NCBI GenBank assembly: GCA_035771165.1
Contig: JAWNZC010000276.1
Location: 1,003,109-1,067,108 of the forward strand
Length of the DNA: 64,000 nt
Origin: Paragorgia papillata
Lineage: Eukaryota > Cnidaria > Anthozoa > Scleralcyonacea > Coralliidae
Direction of reading: 5' to 3'
Shown: positions 45,777 through 56,589 of the stretch, piece by piece
Layout: each line of letters starts with the position of its first letter
Position numbering within the stretch: the first letter of the stretch is position 1
The notes under the pieces: generated by a model
Told to the model about the DNA's origin: nothing
What the model saw: only the letters and a program-made list of their open reading frames with translations
Databases searched by the model: none
Made by a program: the position numbers and the translations under genes

Positions 45777-46665
45777 AGGTCTAAAGACAAATAGACACGA
45801 AATGTTAAAGTAGATTATAAAATAAGTAAAGTAAAGTTTTCCATTGAGAAATTCGGTGTAGTTCAAGAACTATAAGCTTTTAAAAACTTCGGACATCTAT
45901 ACTTCCGAGAAAAAATTGAGAAATTTTCTGGCTTTATTCCGGTATATTCCGAGTAGTGTTAGGTCTTTAAAAACGTAGAAAAACCTAAGTTTTCCATCTA
46001 GCTTTATATTTCAAATACAAATCGCTCAGTATGCCATTTTTTAGCAATAAAAAGAATTCGTCTACATTAAGTGTATTTTATGACCACCTGGGCCCAATGT
46101 CACTGTGACGTCGCACGGGTCAGCCATATGTCTCCATTAGTTCGAAACATGGTTTTTAGCCAATCTGATATCCATAGTTATTTGTGTAATTGCAAATATA
46201 ATAGTCCAGTATAAACGTTCTAGACGTTTGCCGTAAGTGTTAACACACTCGAAGGCACTCAAACACCGCTTATCTCTGCCAGCGGGATATTAGGAGAAAC
46301 GAGCCACGCTAATTATAGGATAGCTTATCAGATCTACACATGTATGAATAGAATGCTTGATTGGACTCGTTTTTAGAAGAAAACGAATAACGGACTTTGC
46401 GTGTCTTTCAGTGCACGGCTGGTTTATCGTTTAAACGTTAACATAAATATCAATTCATAAACAATGGAACTGTTAAGTCTATTGATATTTGCTTATTCAG
46501 CTAAATTTTCGTCACTTAAAAGCTCGCATAATATAATGACAATAAGCAACAATTATAAGTATCTTTTTATTCCATTTCTTTTACACGGAGAATCTTCGGT
46601 CGGATTTTTATTTAAACGAAAATTTAATGCGTTGGTTCTTGGTCTGTGGGCAACGAAAAATTCAA
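45777..46665. repeat. Dispersed repeat R1, copy C
   Basis: Second complete R1 unit of this cluster, followed directly by sequence collinear with 20200 onward of unit 1. Confidence 0.75.
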
Positions 46666-48102
46666 GAATGTTATAAAGTAAGTGAAAAAAAAGTTTTTAC
46701 GAGGAATTCGGTGTAGTTCAGGAACTATAAGCTTCTAAAAATTTTGAAAATCTACTTCCGACGACGGTTATAAAAATTTCCGATAAATTCCGACCGTTTT
46801 TGGATCTTCAAAAATGCAGAAACACCTAACTTTTTAATCTGTCTTTATATTTCAAATATAGATCGTTCAGTACGCTATATCTGAGCAATAAAAAGAAGCG
46901 TTTTATACAAAGCATATTTCGTGACAAACTTTGGCGCAATGTCACCTGTGATGTGACAGGTGACATTTTCCGAAGGCATTTCCGACAAAGCGCAATTTTG
47001 AATTGACAAGGTTTCCAAAAACATTAATATCTCTAAAACTTTAACTTATTTTCCGCTAAAATTTTGTCAGCTATATACTTTTACGCTATCATATGGTTTA
47101 ATATAATAAAGAAAAAAAAAATGCATTGCATTTCACTTTTTAAAAACTGATGTTTACAAAACAAAACTTTTAGGTACGTGCGTATACGTTGGCTTGGCAT
47201 TTTAACTCCATCTACATTTATTGTATACAGAAGATAACTTGAACGTACTCTCTATTATTTAGTGTTTTAATTTTATCATTTTATGTCAACTTTTTTAATA
47301 TGTTTCGATAAATTTGAAGTAGTGTTTGCGAACTATATTCAATTTTCTAAACATGCGCAGTCTGCCTTTTCAAATATTTATGAACAGGAAATAGGATAAT
47401 TATTACAACACTTTTAAAAGCCAGAAGCGTTTGGCTAAATTTCCATAACGAGAAGTGTTTTTGAGGAACGAGGACTGGTTTTCTATAGAGCAATACTAAT
47501 AATGTAAGTTCTTCTATCACTAGTTTACGTTTATAAAATAATGTTTCAAAGTATAGAACCGTTTACTCTTTTACTCTAGGACTTTAAACTTTAGATTGAT
47601 CTGGGCCCCATCAGGACTGCGTTTCGCACAACAGCGAAGAGAGAGTAGATGGATTTGAATAAGGTTCGCACTGAGCCGAATTTCGCGGGACTTCTTATAG
47701 AAAACCCCGTATTGCTACATAGACTTTTTTTTCCAAGTATACTAACACTATTCAAAAGTATATTGCGCATGTAATAAAAATCACTTTGAGTTAAAGCGTG
47801 TTAAAGTCGATCTCGACATTCGTCTAGAGGGATTGTGAAAAAAATCGTTCCTTTAGTAAAATTAAAATTTATTGGCATGTTCTAATTGCAAATTTTATAA
47901 GTTTTAATATAAAGCGGAATTAAGGTAACTTCCTTAAACTGGAGACACACTTAAAGGAACTTTATTTTTTTTCAACAAGAATCTAATAAAATAGAACACA
48001 AAACAAAGTCCATATGGTTAGAATATTGTAAAATCCCAAATATCTGAGTAATTAGGACAGGCTGGAATAAATTAAAAAGTAATATTTTGAATTTCATTTC
48101 AG
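46666..48102. other. Upstream region of the FReD gene copy 2
   Basis: Collinear with 20190-22051 but without the Tc1-like MITE. No supported ORF. Confidence 0.45.
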
Positions 48103-48358
48103 ATCAGAATCCGATTGTGAATTTGGCGAAGAATCTCGAAGTTTCGACGGAGGGTTGCTGAGGGAGACATTGAGTGATATTTTGAATCCTAATACGGCAA
48201 AAAATTGTTAAAAGGGACGCAATGCCGTTTGAAAAACGCAATCAAGGTTTTTATCCAAGACGACTTGCTATTAGGATACTGGTATTTGTTTCAACTCTTG
48301 GCCACTTGTTCCGAAGCATTGGCTGGATTTCAACAGACACAGTATGCCCTTACTCGTG
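48103..48358 (+). pseudogene. FReD gene copy 2, leader/signal-peptide exon
   Basis: Same acceptor and donor as copy 1. The ATG at 48222 is in frame with 'GFYPRRLAIRILVFVST', unlike copy 1. A 10-bp insertion ('cttggccact' type) then shifts the frame before the SEALAG cleavage region. Confidence 0.65.
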
Positions 48359-48459
48359 GTATGTTCTTCAACTCTTCTTCAGTTTACTGTTCGCGTCTTT
48401 TCATTCTCTACTTTTGTCTGTTCAAACTCTACTCAACTCCACTCTATACTCTCACGTGT

Positions 48460-49580
48460 TGGTACGGTAATGGTAATGGTAATGGTACGTTACTGGTACG
48501 ATACTGGTACTTGTGCGCTACTGGTGCTTGGTACTGGTACGATACTGGTTACTGGGACGGAAGTGTGCGGTACTGGTACGGCCACGGTAGTGGTACTGGT
48601 ATGGTAGTGTTACTTTGTACTGTACTGTTACGTAACTGTAACTGTAACTGTAACTGGTACTGTTACAGTACTGGTACGCTACTGGCACTTGTACTTGTAC
48701 GGTACTGGTACTTGTATGGTACCTTACTGGTATGGTACAGTACTGGAAACTGGTAATGGTACTATTGTGGTACTGGTATGGCACTGGTACGGTACTGGTA
48801 CGCTACTGGTACTTGTACTTGTACGGTACGGTACTGGTACATTACTGGTACCAGTGCTGGTACGGTACTGCTACGGTACTGGAACTAGTACTGTTGCTGG
48901 TACTGGCTATGGCACTGGTACGGTACTGGTACACTACTGGTACTTGTACGGTACTGGTACTTGTACTGGTACTCATACGGTAGTGGTACTCATACGGGTA
49001 CTGGTACGGTACTTATACTGGTACTGGTACAGCACTGGTACGTTACTGGTACGGTACTGGAACGGCACTGGTACTGGTACTGGTATGGTATGGTTATGGT
49101 ATGGTATGGTACTGGTTACGTTCTGGAACTGGTACTGGTACAGTACTGGTGCGGTACTGGTACTGAAACTAGTACTGGTACGGTACTGGTGCGGTACTCG
49201 AACTGGTGCTGGTATTGGTACTGGTGCTGGTACTGGTGCGGTACTCGAACTGGTGCTGGTATTGGTACGGTACTCGAACTGGTGCTGATACTGGTGCTGG
49301 TACTGGTATGGTATGGTATGGTACTGGTACGTTCTGGAACTGGTACTGGTACAGTACTGGTGCGGTACTGGTACTGAAACTAGTACTGGTACGGTACTGG
49401 TGCGGTACTCGAAACTGGTGCTGGTATTGGTACTGGTGCTGGTACTGGTGCGGTACTCGAACTGGTGCTGGTACTGGTACGGTACTCGAACTGGTGCTGA
49501 TACTGGTGCTGGTTACTGGTATGGTACTCGAACTGGTACTGGTGCTTGTGTTGGTACTGGTGCGGTACTGGTACGGTACA
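48460..49580. repeat. GGTAC-based minisatellite in intron 1 (copy 2)
   Basis: Same 11-bp GGTACTGGTAC-derived array as 22394-23774, about 260 bp shorter. 'ggtactcgaactggtgctgg' higher-order blocks occur near 49190-49520. Confidence 0.95.
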
Positions 49581-49804
49581 TTCCACTCTTTCCTAATATG
49601 GCAACACACCAGATCAGTTATTATTTTTACCCTATAAATAAGAACCTGTCAAGAGCCTATCGACCTGATTTATTACTATACACACCCAACATATAAGAAC
49701 CATTCAGCCTGACATAAAAAATAGGTGTTCGTTTATGCGGTTTTTTTACTGTAAATCCACACAACCTTTTTTCTTTCAATATGGTTTTCTTTTGATTTAA
49801 CCAG

Positions 49805-50041
49805 AACATCGCCTTAAAAAATCCTTAATCTATCAACGAGAAGTGGAAAGTTTATTGGACTGTGGACATCTGTGTTTGGCTGAAAGTCTGCCGAGGATGT
49901 AAATCTATTCAACATTGAAAAGGAAGAAACCAAGAATATGTATGCAAGAAAGAAATGTCAATTGAAACAACGAAACAAAAACGACCTAAACCAGAAAGAC
50001 TCGTTCCTGATCCAGCATTCAATTATTATGACGTAATAAAT
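49805..50041 (+). pseudogene. FReD gene copy 2, PAN/apple-like exon
   Basis: It lacks the extra G of copy 1 before GACTGTGG, so 'ESLLDCGHLCLAE' reads correctly. Four other single-base insertions (for example CTGAAAGTCTG) then break it; length is 237 nt against the 233 expected. Confidence 0.65.
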
Positions 50042-50110
50042 GTAAGTAGGCATAGCATAAAAATAAATACATGGAAAATGTTAAAGTTTACGTTATAGAT
50101 AACTGCTTTT

Positions 50111-50132
50111 ATATATATATATTATATATATA
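50111..50132. repeat. (TA)n tract
   Basis: Left flank of the PLE terminal piece at 50133-50419; the right flank is the (TA)n tract at 50420-50448. Confidence 0.85.
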
Positions 50133-50415
50133 GTTCAATCTACAGACACGGTGTTTCGCTGTTACAACAGCTCATCAGTGTTAGCTTGGAACAATCTGAA
50201 TGAATTTCATCAATTACTTATACACATGCGATCGTTGGTGACAAACCGCATGTGGGACAGCATCGGTGAAGTACACTCAGATAGCGTGAAGTGCGCATGG
50301 GCCCAGAGTGCTCAAACTTCCACAAGGGTATGTGAGCGTAGCATTATCGCTAATAGGTACCCATGGCAACTTCACAGAGTGCTCAACAACACCGAAGTGA
50401 AGGAGCGTACATAGC

Positions 50416-50419
<4 letters not shown>
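50133..50419 (-). mobile_element. PLE terminal fragment between (TA)n tracts
   Basis: 287 bp bounded by (TA)n on both sides. Its end next to the left tract carries a complete hammerhead fold (50136-50178, minus). The first ~25 bp are shared with the unit 1 PLE at 24345. No coding. Confidence 0.65.
50136..50178 (-). ncRNA. Type I hammerhead ribozyme
   Basis: Minus strand: CTGATGA, stem II GCTGT-TGTA-ACAGC (5 perfect pairs), GAA, stem III ACAC/GTGT-like, then C as the cleavage-site base, then TGTAG. Stem I pairs ACA with TGT, then CAA with TTG after an internal loop. All core bases are present. Predicted cleavage is just after GTGTC. Confidence 0.72.
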
Positions 50420-50444
<25 letters not shown>

Positions 50445-50451
<7 letters not shown>

Positions 50452-51020
50452 TACGGTAATATATTTCTAAAACTCATTAATAATTCATGAGGAAAATTCA
50501 AAAGAAAGAAATTAAGGTTTAATCAATGTCTGTTTACCCCGATTACAGAACTGATATCAGTGTCTGTAAATGTGATACAGAACTGTTTAACAAAACATCA
50601 GTTCTGTATCACATTTACAGATATCAGTTCTGCAGAAAGTGTACAGACACTTCGCATTCAAATATCTTGAGTAAGGTACGCTGGTAGCCTCCCATACAAG
50701 ATGAAGATGCAAACATTTGTTGAATAACAAAATGACCAGAACGGCTATTTATGGCACGTCACTTAGAATATAAAATGTGGGACTAATTACTAAATCAAAG
50801 CGCATGCTCCCGTCAGTAATTAATAATCGTAGCTTATTAAACCTTACGTCGAAGGTTTATCAGCTCTTAACATGATGTATTTTTTCGCTAACTTAATAGA
50901 CGTGTTAAGAAAGTCATTTACAGAATTCGTGTCGTTCTGTATCGGGATACAGGCATTCGGCTTCGACTCGTGTCTGTATACTCCGATACAGACAGAACAG
51001 CCACTCATTCTGTAAATAGT
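50445..51020. mobile_element. Foldback element with TTCTGTA hairpins
   Basis: It begins 'ctcattaataattcatgagg'. A stem 'gtaaatgtgatacagaactg' pairs with 'cagttctgtatcacatttac' (50566-50624). A second hairpin near 50930-51000 uses 'ttctgtatcgggatacagg' and 'ctccgatacagacagaa'. It ends in a (TA)n tract at 51022-51040. Absent from unit 1. Confidence 0.6.
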
Positions 51021-51040
51021 ACATATATATATATATATTT

Positions 51041-51321
51041 CTAAAATTCATTAATAATTCATGAGGAAAACACAAAGAAAAATCATGAGCGTATCGGATC
51101 TATATATGTGATATAGACTCGCTCTAAGTTTCTCGCTGGTTTTTAACGGCTGAGATAAGCTTAATTTTCAAAATTACTACGCCAATGAACGTATGAAGTG
51201 ATTCTTTTTAGAAGTCATTTAAAAACCTTGCAGTACGGGCTTTATCGGCTCTAAAACACTCGGCTATCGCCTCGTGTTTTATATCCGATATAAAGCCCTC
51301 CTGCGCTGGTTTATAAATAGT

Positions 51322-51322
<1 letters not shown>
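51041..51322. mobile_element. Related foldback element between (TA)n tracts
   Basis: It starts 'aaattcattaataattcatg' like the previous element but has a different hairpin core ('ctttatcggctctaaaacac' and 'gttttatatccgatataaag'). It is followed by a ~70-bp (TA)n tract at 51325-51382. Confidence 0.55.
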
Positions 51323-51382
<60 letters not shown>

Positions 51383-51451
51383 CTGTAATGATGTAATCAA
51401 TATATCACGCGGTTAGAATATAACTAACATTATGTTGTCTAAACATTGCAG

Positions 51452-51485
51452 ATGAAAGAAAGTGATCAAACATGCGAAGCCAAAG
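51452..51485 (+). pseudogene. FReD gene copy 2, micro-exon
   Basis: Same 34-nt exon as 28621-28654 with one base change (GGC to GCC, Gly to Ala). Intact splice sites. Confidence 0.7.
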
Positions 51486-51853
51486 GTAACTGTATTTTGA
51501 TGTCTGAGTCTTTAAGATACGAAAATATTATCTGAACAATCTTCAACGAAACATTTAATTATATTAGCCAATATAAGAACTCGTATAGGAGTCAGAAATT
51601 GAACTCTTGTTCCTTGTTAGTAAACGCGAGTGACGTCAAAAGAGGAATCTGTAAAGTGGTTTTCATATAGGACAAATTCCTCTTTCGACGTCACTTCCGT
51701 CAACTTTAACGGAAAAAATCCAAGAAGATGAAATTTTCGCCTGAGAAGATATATTACAAATCTTCTCAGAATGTTCCAATTAGTATAAATATGTAAAGTC
51801 CCTGAGGATGACATAGGCACTTTAATATTTTATTGATTTGTGTTTATTTTTAG

Positions 51854-51971
51854 ACGTTGATGAATGTAACTCCAAACCCTGCCATCAAACATGCTACTTG
51901 TAGAGATACCGTTAGTTCTTATACTTGCACTTGTAATCGTGGATTTACTGGCGATGGAACCAATTGCAAAG
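51854..51971 (+). pseudogene. FReD gene copy 2, EGF-like repeat 1
   Basis: 118 nt; one extra A (CATCAAACATGC) shifts the frame after the second Cys. Otherwise nearly identical to copy 1. Confidence 0.8.
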
Positions 51972-52116
51972 GTAAGTTCTTGTAGTTGAACATAGATATT
52001 TTGTCTTTGCATAAGCGGAGTTATTTCCAGCAGCTTGAAATTCTAAAAAGGTAAAACTGTTTTGAAGTTGTCCTCCAGATGAAGCGTTCTGACTCCACGT
52101 GCAAAGTGGTCTATAG

Positions 52117-52277
52117 ATCGTTTTCATCTGACGTCACGGCGGCCATATTGGTGTACCAAAAACAATGAAATGGCGGCCATATTGGTGTACGGTATGGGAA
52201 TTAGCTCTTTCTTATTCAAATATTTCGTATTGTTTCAACCACCCGCATGGGGCCACCGATCACGCGAGTGAAAACGC
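52117..52277. mobile_element. 161-bp MITE in an EGF intron, with TCTATAG duplication
   Basis: TCTATAG is present at 52110-52116 and 52278-52284, and only once at the matching place in unit 1 (near 29101-29107). The ends share GTTTTCA in inverted orientation. The interior repeats 'ggcggccatattggtgta' twice. Confidence 0.8.
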
Positions 52278-52709
52278 TCTATAGCTGTAAGACTGCTCTT
52301 GATAATGTAGACAAAGGCGATTATTCAGCGATGACGATAGATTAATGATGTGTACTGTATATATATATATATATTATATATATAGTGTATAAAATGCTAA
52401 ATAATTGCTATGCTAAGCTCTGGTCTCTTAGTTTTGTGTGGTGGTTTTGAGGGCCTATATTTACATTCTAAGGAAATATGAATTTTTCTTCTTGACGAGT
52501 CAGAAACCCTCAGCGGCTTTAGATTTTTAAATTTTTATTAAGAAATAAGTGGGAAAGTGAGCTTATATAAATGGAGGGAATTTTTTGTTAAATATGGGGG
52601 ACTACTACAACCGTATAGCTTATAAACCTCTATCTAATTACGATGGGAATTTTACGGTAATATAGAAAAAATACCAACAACAATGCAAAGTGGTTTTTAT
52701 TATTTTCAG

Positions 52710-52827
52710 ACGTCGACGAATGCAGCTCCAATCCCTGTCACCAAAATTCCACTTGCGAGAATACTGTTGGTTCTTATACTTTGCACATGTAATCAAGGAT
52801 TTACTGGAAATGGAATCAACTGCACAG
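52710..52827 (+). pseudogene. FReD gene copy 2, EGF-like repeat 2
   Basis: It retains the full ACGTCGACGAATGC start (D-V-D-E) that copy 1 lost. One extra T (TATACTTTGCAC) shifts the frame before the fourth Cys. Confidence 0.8.
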
Positions 52828-53010
52828 GTGATTAGTTCTTCTAGTTCAACAAATATTTATTATTTTGGCGTACGCAGAATTATTTTAAGAAGTTTAACCT
52901 TTTGGTTAGTAAAAGTGTGAAAATTTTAAGTAGGATTTTTAAAGATGATAGGATATTAAACTCATATTTATACTATTATCTACAATACTTATTGCTCTAT
53001 TATTTTTCAG

Positions 53011-53136
53011 ACATTGACGAATGCAGTTTGAGCTCCAACCGCTGCCACCAAAATTCCAACTTGCCAATAATACTGTTGGTTCTTATACTTGTTCGTGTGA
53101 TTGTGGATTTATTGGGACATGGAACCAACTGCACAG
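53011..53136 (+). pseudogene. FReD gene copy 2, EGF-like repeat 3
   Basis: Three single-base insertions (net +3) restore the frame at the end but scramble the middle, losing Cys 3 to 5. The DNA still has the TGATTGTGGA that gives the extra Cys in copy 1. Confidence 0.8.
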
Positions 53137-53270
53137 GTGATTAGTTCTTGTAGTATAACACATTCAAGATTATTTTATTTTTGCCAATTTATGTTTAGAA
53201 ATTAATGTCAGTTATATAAATTGTTTATATTTTCTATTCTTTTTGCACTAAAACCATTCATTATTCTTAG

Positions 53271-53381
53271 ACGTGGACGAAGTGCAGTTCCAGCCCTTGC
53301 AATGGAATGATATTTTTTGTCACAATACTGTTGGTTCTTATAGCTGTAAATGTGATCCAGGGAATGGAAACACATGCGAAG
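53271..53381 (+). pseudogene. FReD gene copy 2, EGF-like repeat 4
   Basis: An inserted G (GACGAAGTGC) and a later one-base loss cancel, so the first Cys region is scrambled but the end reads in frame. Confidence 0.8.
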
Positions 53382-53874
53382 GTAATTGTTGAACGATGAT
53401 GATACATTAAGGATATATACTGTACATCAAATGTCAATGTTAAGCTAAGCTTTGGGCTCATATAGCTGCACTAACGTGGTTACATTTGAGGGCTTATATT
53501 TATGTTTTACGGAGATGTGAGATTTTCTCTTAACGAATTAGAAACCGTCAGCTGGCGTCAGATTTTTAATTTATATTAAGGAAATTAAAGTTGTAATGGG
53601 AAGGCGAGCCTTAGGTACACGCGGAGGGCATATCATCAGAGGGTATGTTTTATTAAACGTTAGGACGATTATACAACCGTAAAGCTTATAAACGGGTTTC
53701 TAATTAGGGTTGGAATTTTGTGGTGATGTAGAAAAATGTACAACAACCATGCAAGTTTTTTATTTGCTAAATGTGTCTTCCAAATGGTGGAAGGCGTGGT
53801 TTAGGTTTGATTTAGCTCTGTTTTATCTATTTTACATGTCTTTCTAAAATTCCATGCCTTGTTGTTAAACATAG

Positions 53875-54263
53875 TACGAAAAAGTTGCGCTGATTTGTAC
53901 ACAAGTGGAGTAACATCAGATGGCGTGTACACAATTAACCCAGATGATGCAGGAGCTTTTGATGTATGGTGTGACATGACAACTGATAAAGGAGGTTGGA
54001 CTGTTTTTCAAAGACGAGTGGACGGAAGCGTGGATTTCTATCGAGATTGGTCTGATTACAAACACGGATTTGGGCATCTCGGCTGTGGTGAGTTCTGGCT
54101 TGGACTGGATAAGATAAATCGTTTGACAGAGAGTGGTCAAGATGTTTTGAGAGTTGATTTGGAAGATTTTGAAAACCAGGAACGTTTTGCTAAGTACAAC
54201 ACACTTGCTGCTTGGCAGATGAGAGGGATCAATATTAAGTTGACAGTTGGAGGGATTATTCAG
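53875..54263 (+). pseudogene. FReD gene copy 2, fibrinogen-related domain part 1
   Basis: The frame is open through the point where copy 1 is broken ('[16 protein letters not shown]') and on to '[15 protein letters not shown]'. Insertions near 54205-54260 (389 nt against 384) then shift the frame, giving 'LAAWQMRGINIK' where copy 1 has '[10 protein letters not shown]'. The donor gtgagt is intact. Confidence 0.85.
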
Positions 54264-54312
54264 GTGAGTAACTCTCCATACGTGCTATATATAGTTTAAT
54301 CGAAATCGACAA

Positions 54313-54364
<52 letters not shown>

Positions 54365-54429
54365 CTGAAACACATTTCGAATAACTTGGGAATTGGCGAC
54401 CGTATTGAACACATGAAAAACGCGAAACA

Positions 54430-55270
54430 TTTATTTCACTCAAAGATCATAAGGATAATTTCGAAAACAACCCAACATGCCGATTAATTAATCCTGCTAA
54501 AAAGTGAGTCCGGAAAGCTCAGCAAAGTAATTCTTGATAAAATCAACTCTAAGTTAAGGAACATTTTGAACGTAAATCAATGGAGAAGCACACAAGAAGT
54601 AATCGAATGGTTTGGCAACATTGAAGAGAAAAACAGACATACCTTCATTTCGTTTGACATTGTTAATTTCTACCCTTCAATTTCTGAAGACCTTCTGGAC
54701 CAAGCATTATCTTGGGCAGAAATTTGGCTATTATTACCGAAGTGACATTTCAATAATAAAACACGCTAGAAAATCGCTCCTTTTCAACAACGAAAAAACG
54801 TGGATAAAAAAAGACAGCAACAGTTTATTTGATGTTACCATGGGTAGCTATGACGGCGCTGAAGTATGCGAACTAGTAGGCCTTTTCATTCTAAACGACC
54901 TAGGGAAAAAGTTTGGCAACCAAAATATTGGCCTATATAGAGACGACGGTATTGGCAGTACTAAAAAATAAGACCACTCGATTGGCAGACAAAACACGAA
55001 AAGATCTTCACAAAGTTTTCGAACAGTTTGGCTTAAAAATCACGGCAGAAGCAAATTTAATTTCAGTAAACTTTTTAGACGTTACTTTCGACCTAAGCAA
55101 TGGAAAATACAAACCTTTTCGAAAGCCCAATGACGATCCATTATACATAAACAAGCAATCAAACCACCCACCAAGCATTTTAAGACAGCTACCTACATCA
55201 ATCAACAAGCGCATTTCCTCCTCTCGTCTGACGAGCGGACATTCCACGAAACCGCACCAATTTACCAAGA
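54430..55270 (+). pseudogene. PLE copy A reverse transcriptase
   Basis: Fragments in several frames: '[15 protein letters not shown]', '[20 protein letters not shown]' (catalytic Asp), '[20 protein letters not shown]' and 'GLYRDDG' at 54932-54950 (catalytic DD), then 'VNFLDVTFDLSNGKY'. This order is that of the PLE RT, which is related to telomerase. At least three frame breaks and a short deletion near 54718. Confidence 0.85.
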
Positions 55271-55504
55271 TGCATTAAGGCGCAGCAATTTTCAACCATG
55301 AGCTAAACTACACACAAAGAAGCACCACAGCAAACACGCAGAAATAGACACCGCAATATCATCTGGTTTAACCCTCCATTTAACAGAAATGTCAAAACAA
55401 ACATAGGACGCAACCTTCTTAGCCTTATTGACAAGCACTTTCCACCAGGACACAAGCTTCACAAACTTTTTAACAGAAACACAGTCAAGATTAGCTATAG
55501 TTGC

Positions 55505-55995
55505 ATGAACAACGTCAAGTCTATTATCACGAAACATACTACACGCACAATCAGGAAAAGCAAGCCACGAAGCATAGTTACAAGCAGTTGCAATTGTAGG
55601 ATTAAGGACAATTGCCCCCTACGTGGGCAATGCTATGACAAACAACATAGTATACAAGGCATCTATTTCCATAAGCAACACGAACATCACCAAGCAATAC
55701 ATTGGCATGACAGCAAGTACATTTAAAGAGCGATATCGTAACCATACTAAATCTTTCCAGAATAAAAAAGTATTCAAATGAGACGGAACTTTCGAAATAC
55801 ATTTGGAATCTAAAAGAAAAAACCCAAAGTTTCGACATAACCTGGTCTATACTAAAACACTCAATTTCTTACACGGGAGGATCAAAAAGATGCAATTTAT
55901 GTTTGGACGAAAAACTTTTCATCATGACGGCAGACAAACAACTCTTACTAAACAAAAGATCAGAAAATAGTTTCGACGTGTCGGCACAAAAATAG
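55505..55995 (+). pseudogene. PLE copy A GIY-YIG endonuclease
   Basis: A Cys region 'CNCRIKDNCPLRGQC' is followed by 'NIVYKASISIS', 'YIGMTASTFKERYRNHTKSF' and 'SKYIWNLK'. 'CNLCLDEK' and the 'LLNKRSE..CRH' end come after a frameshift. Cys-rich entry plus GIY-YIG is the usual endonuclease of complete PLEs. Frame-broken. Confidence 0.83.
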
Positions 55996-56144
55996 ATTTC
56001 GGATCAACAACCTAAACAATCAAAGGAATGCGCGCAACGTTTCGACGCCCACACCCACGCTCCAAATGAATGCGCCGGACGTTTCGACGCACACACCCAC
56101 GCCCCAACTAACGCATTTAAGCAGCCCACTAACCGATATTTTTC

Positions 56145-56192
56145 AGTCGCCTGATGATCCCGTTTAGGGTGAAACCTCTGGTTGCGAAGACT
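56145..56192 (+). ncRNA. Hammerhead ribozyme of PLE copy A
   Basis: TCGC-CTGATGA-T-CCC-GTTTA-GGG-T-GAA-ACC-TCT-GGT-T-GCGA. Stem I pairs TCGC with GCGA, then AGT with ACT across a bulge; stem II is CCC/GGG; stem III is ACC/GGT. The cleavage-site base is T (56183). All core bases are present. Confidence 0.75.
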
Positions 56193-56404
56193 TTAAGGTT
56201 AAACTATACTTTATATCTTTGTATATATATATATATATATGTATGATATATTAACAGATGGATGATATATTAACAGTAAACTGAAACTGAAACTTAAGCT
56301 ACGATGAGTTTATATCATGAATACTTTGTTTAACGGTCGTAGAAAAGGCAAAAACAAATTATTTAAACAAAAAGCTCAATTTGAGCGAATGGGTCCTAAT
56401 TAAT

Positions 56405-56530
56405 ATGCTGTAAATCGGATACAGCATTGATGTTTTATTAATCATATGCTGTATCGGATTTACAACACCTGATTAAACAATGTCTTTTGAATTTTCTTCG
56501 TGAATTATTAATGAGTAGTTTGAATACTAA
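56405..56530. mobile_element. Foldback MITE, unit 2 copy of 31313-31440
   Basis: Same hairpin; here the arms are closer to perfect ('gtaaatcggatacagca' against 'tgctgtatcggatttac'). Confidence 0.65.
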
Positions 56531-56589
56531 TTCAAATTAGTGAAATTACCCAATCACCAGATTCCCTTTTTATGTAAATAGTATTAATA

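Larger units (their letters stand above)
54361..56222 (+). mobile_element. Penelope-like element copy A
   Basis: RT followed by GIY-YIG endonuclease and a 3' hammerhead, inserted in a (TA)n tract (54320-54360 and 56221-56240) in the intron between the two FReD exons. Unit 1 has the unbroken tract at 31079-31139. It extends further 5' than copies B and C but still lacks the RT N-terminus. Confidence 0.9.
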
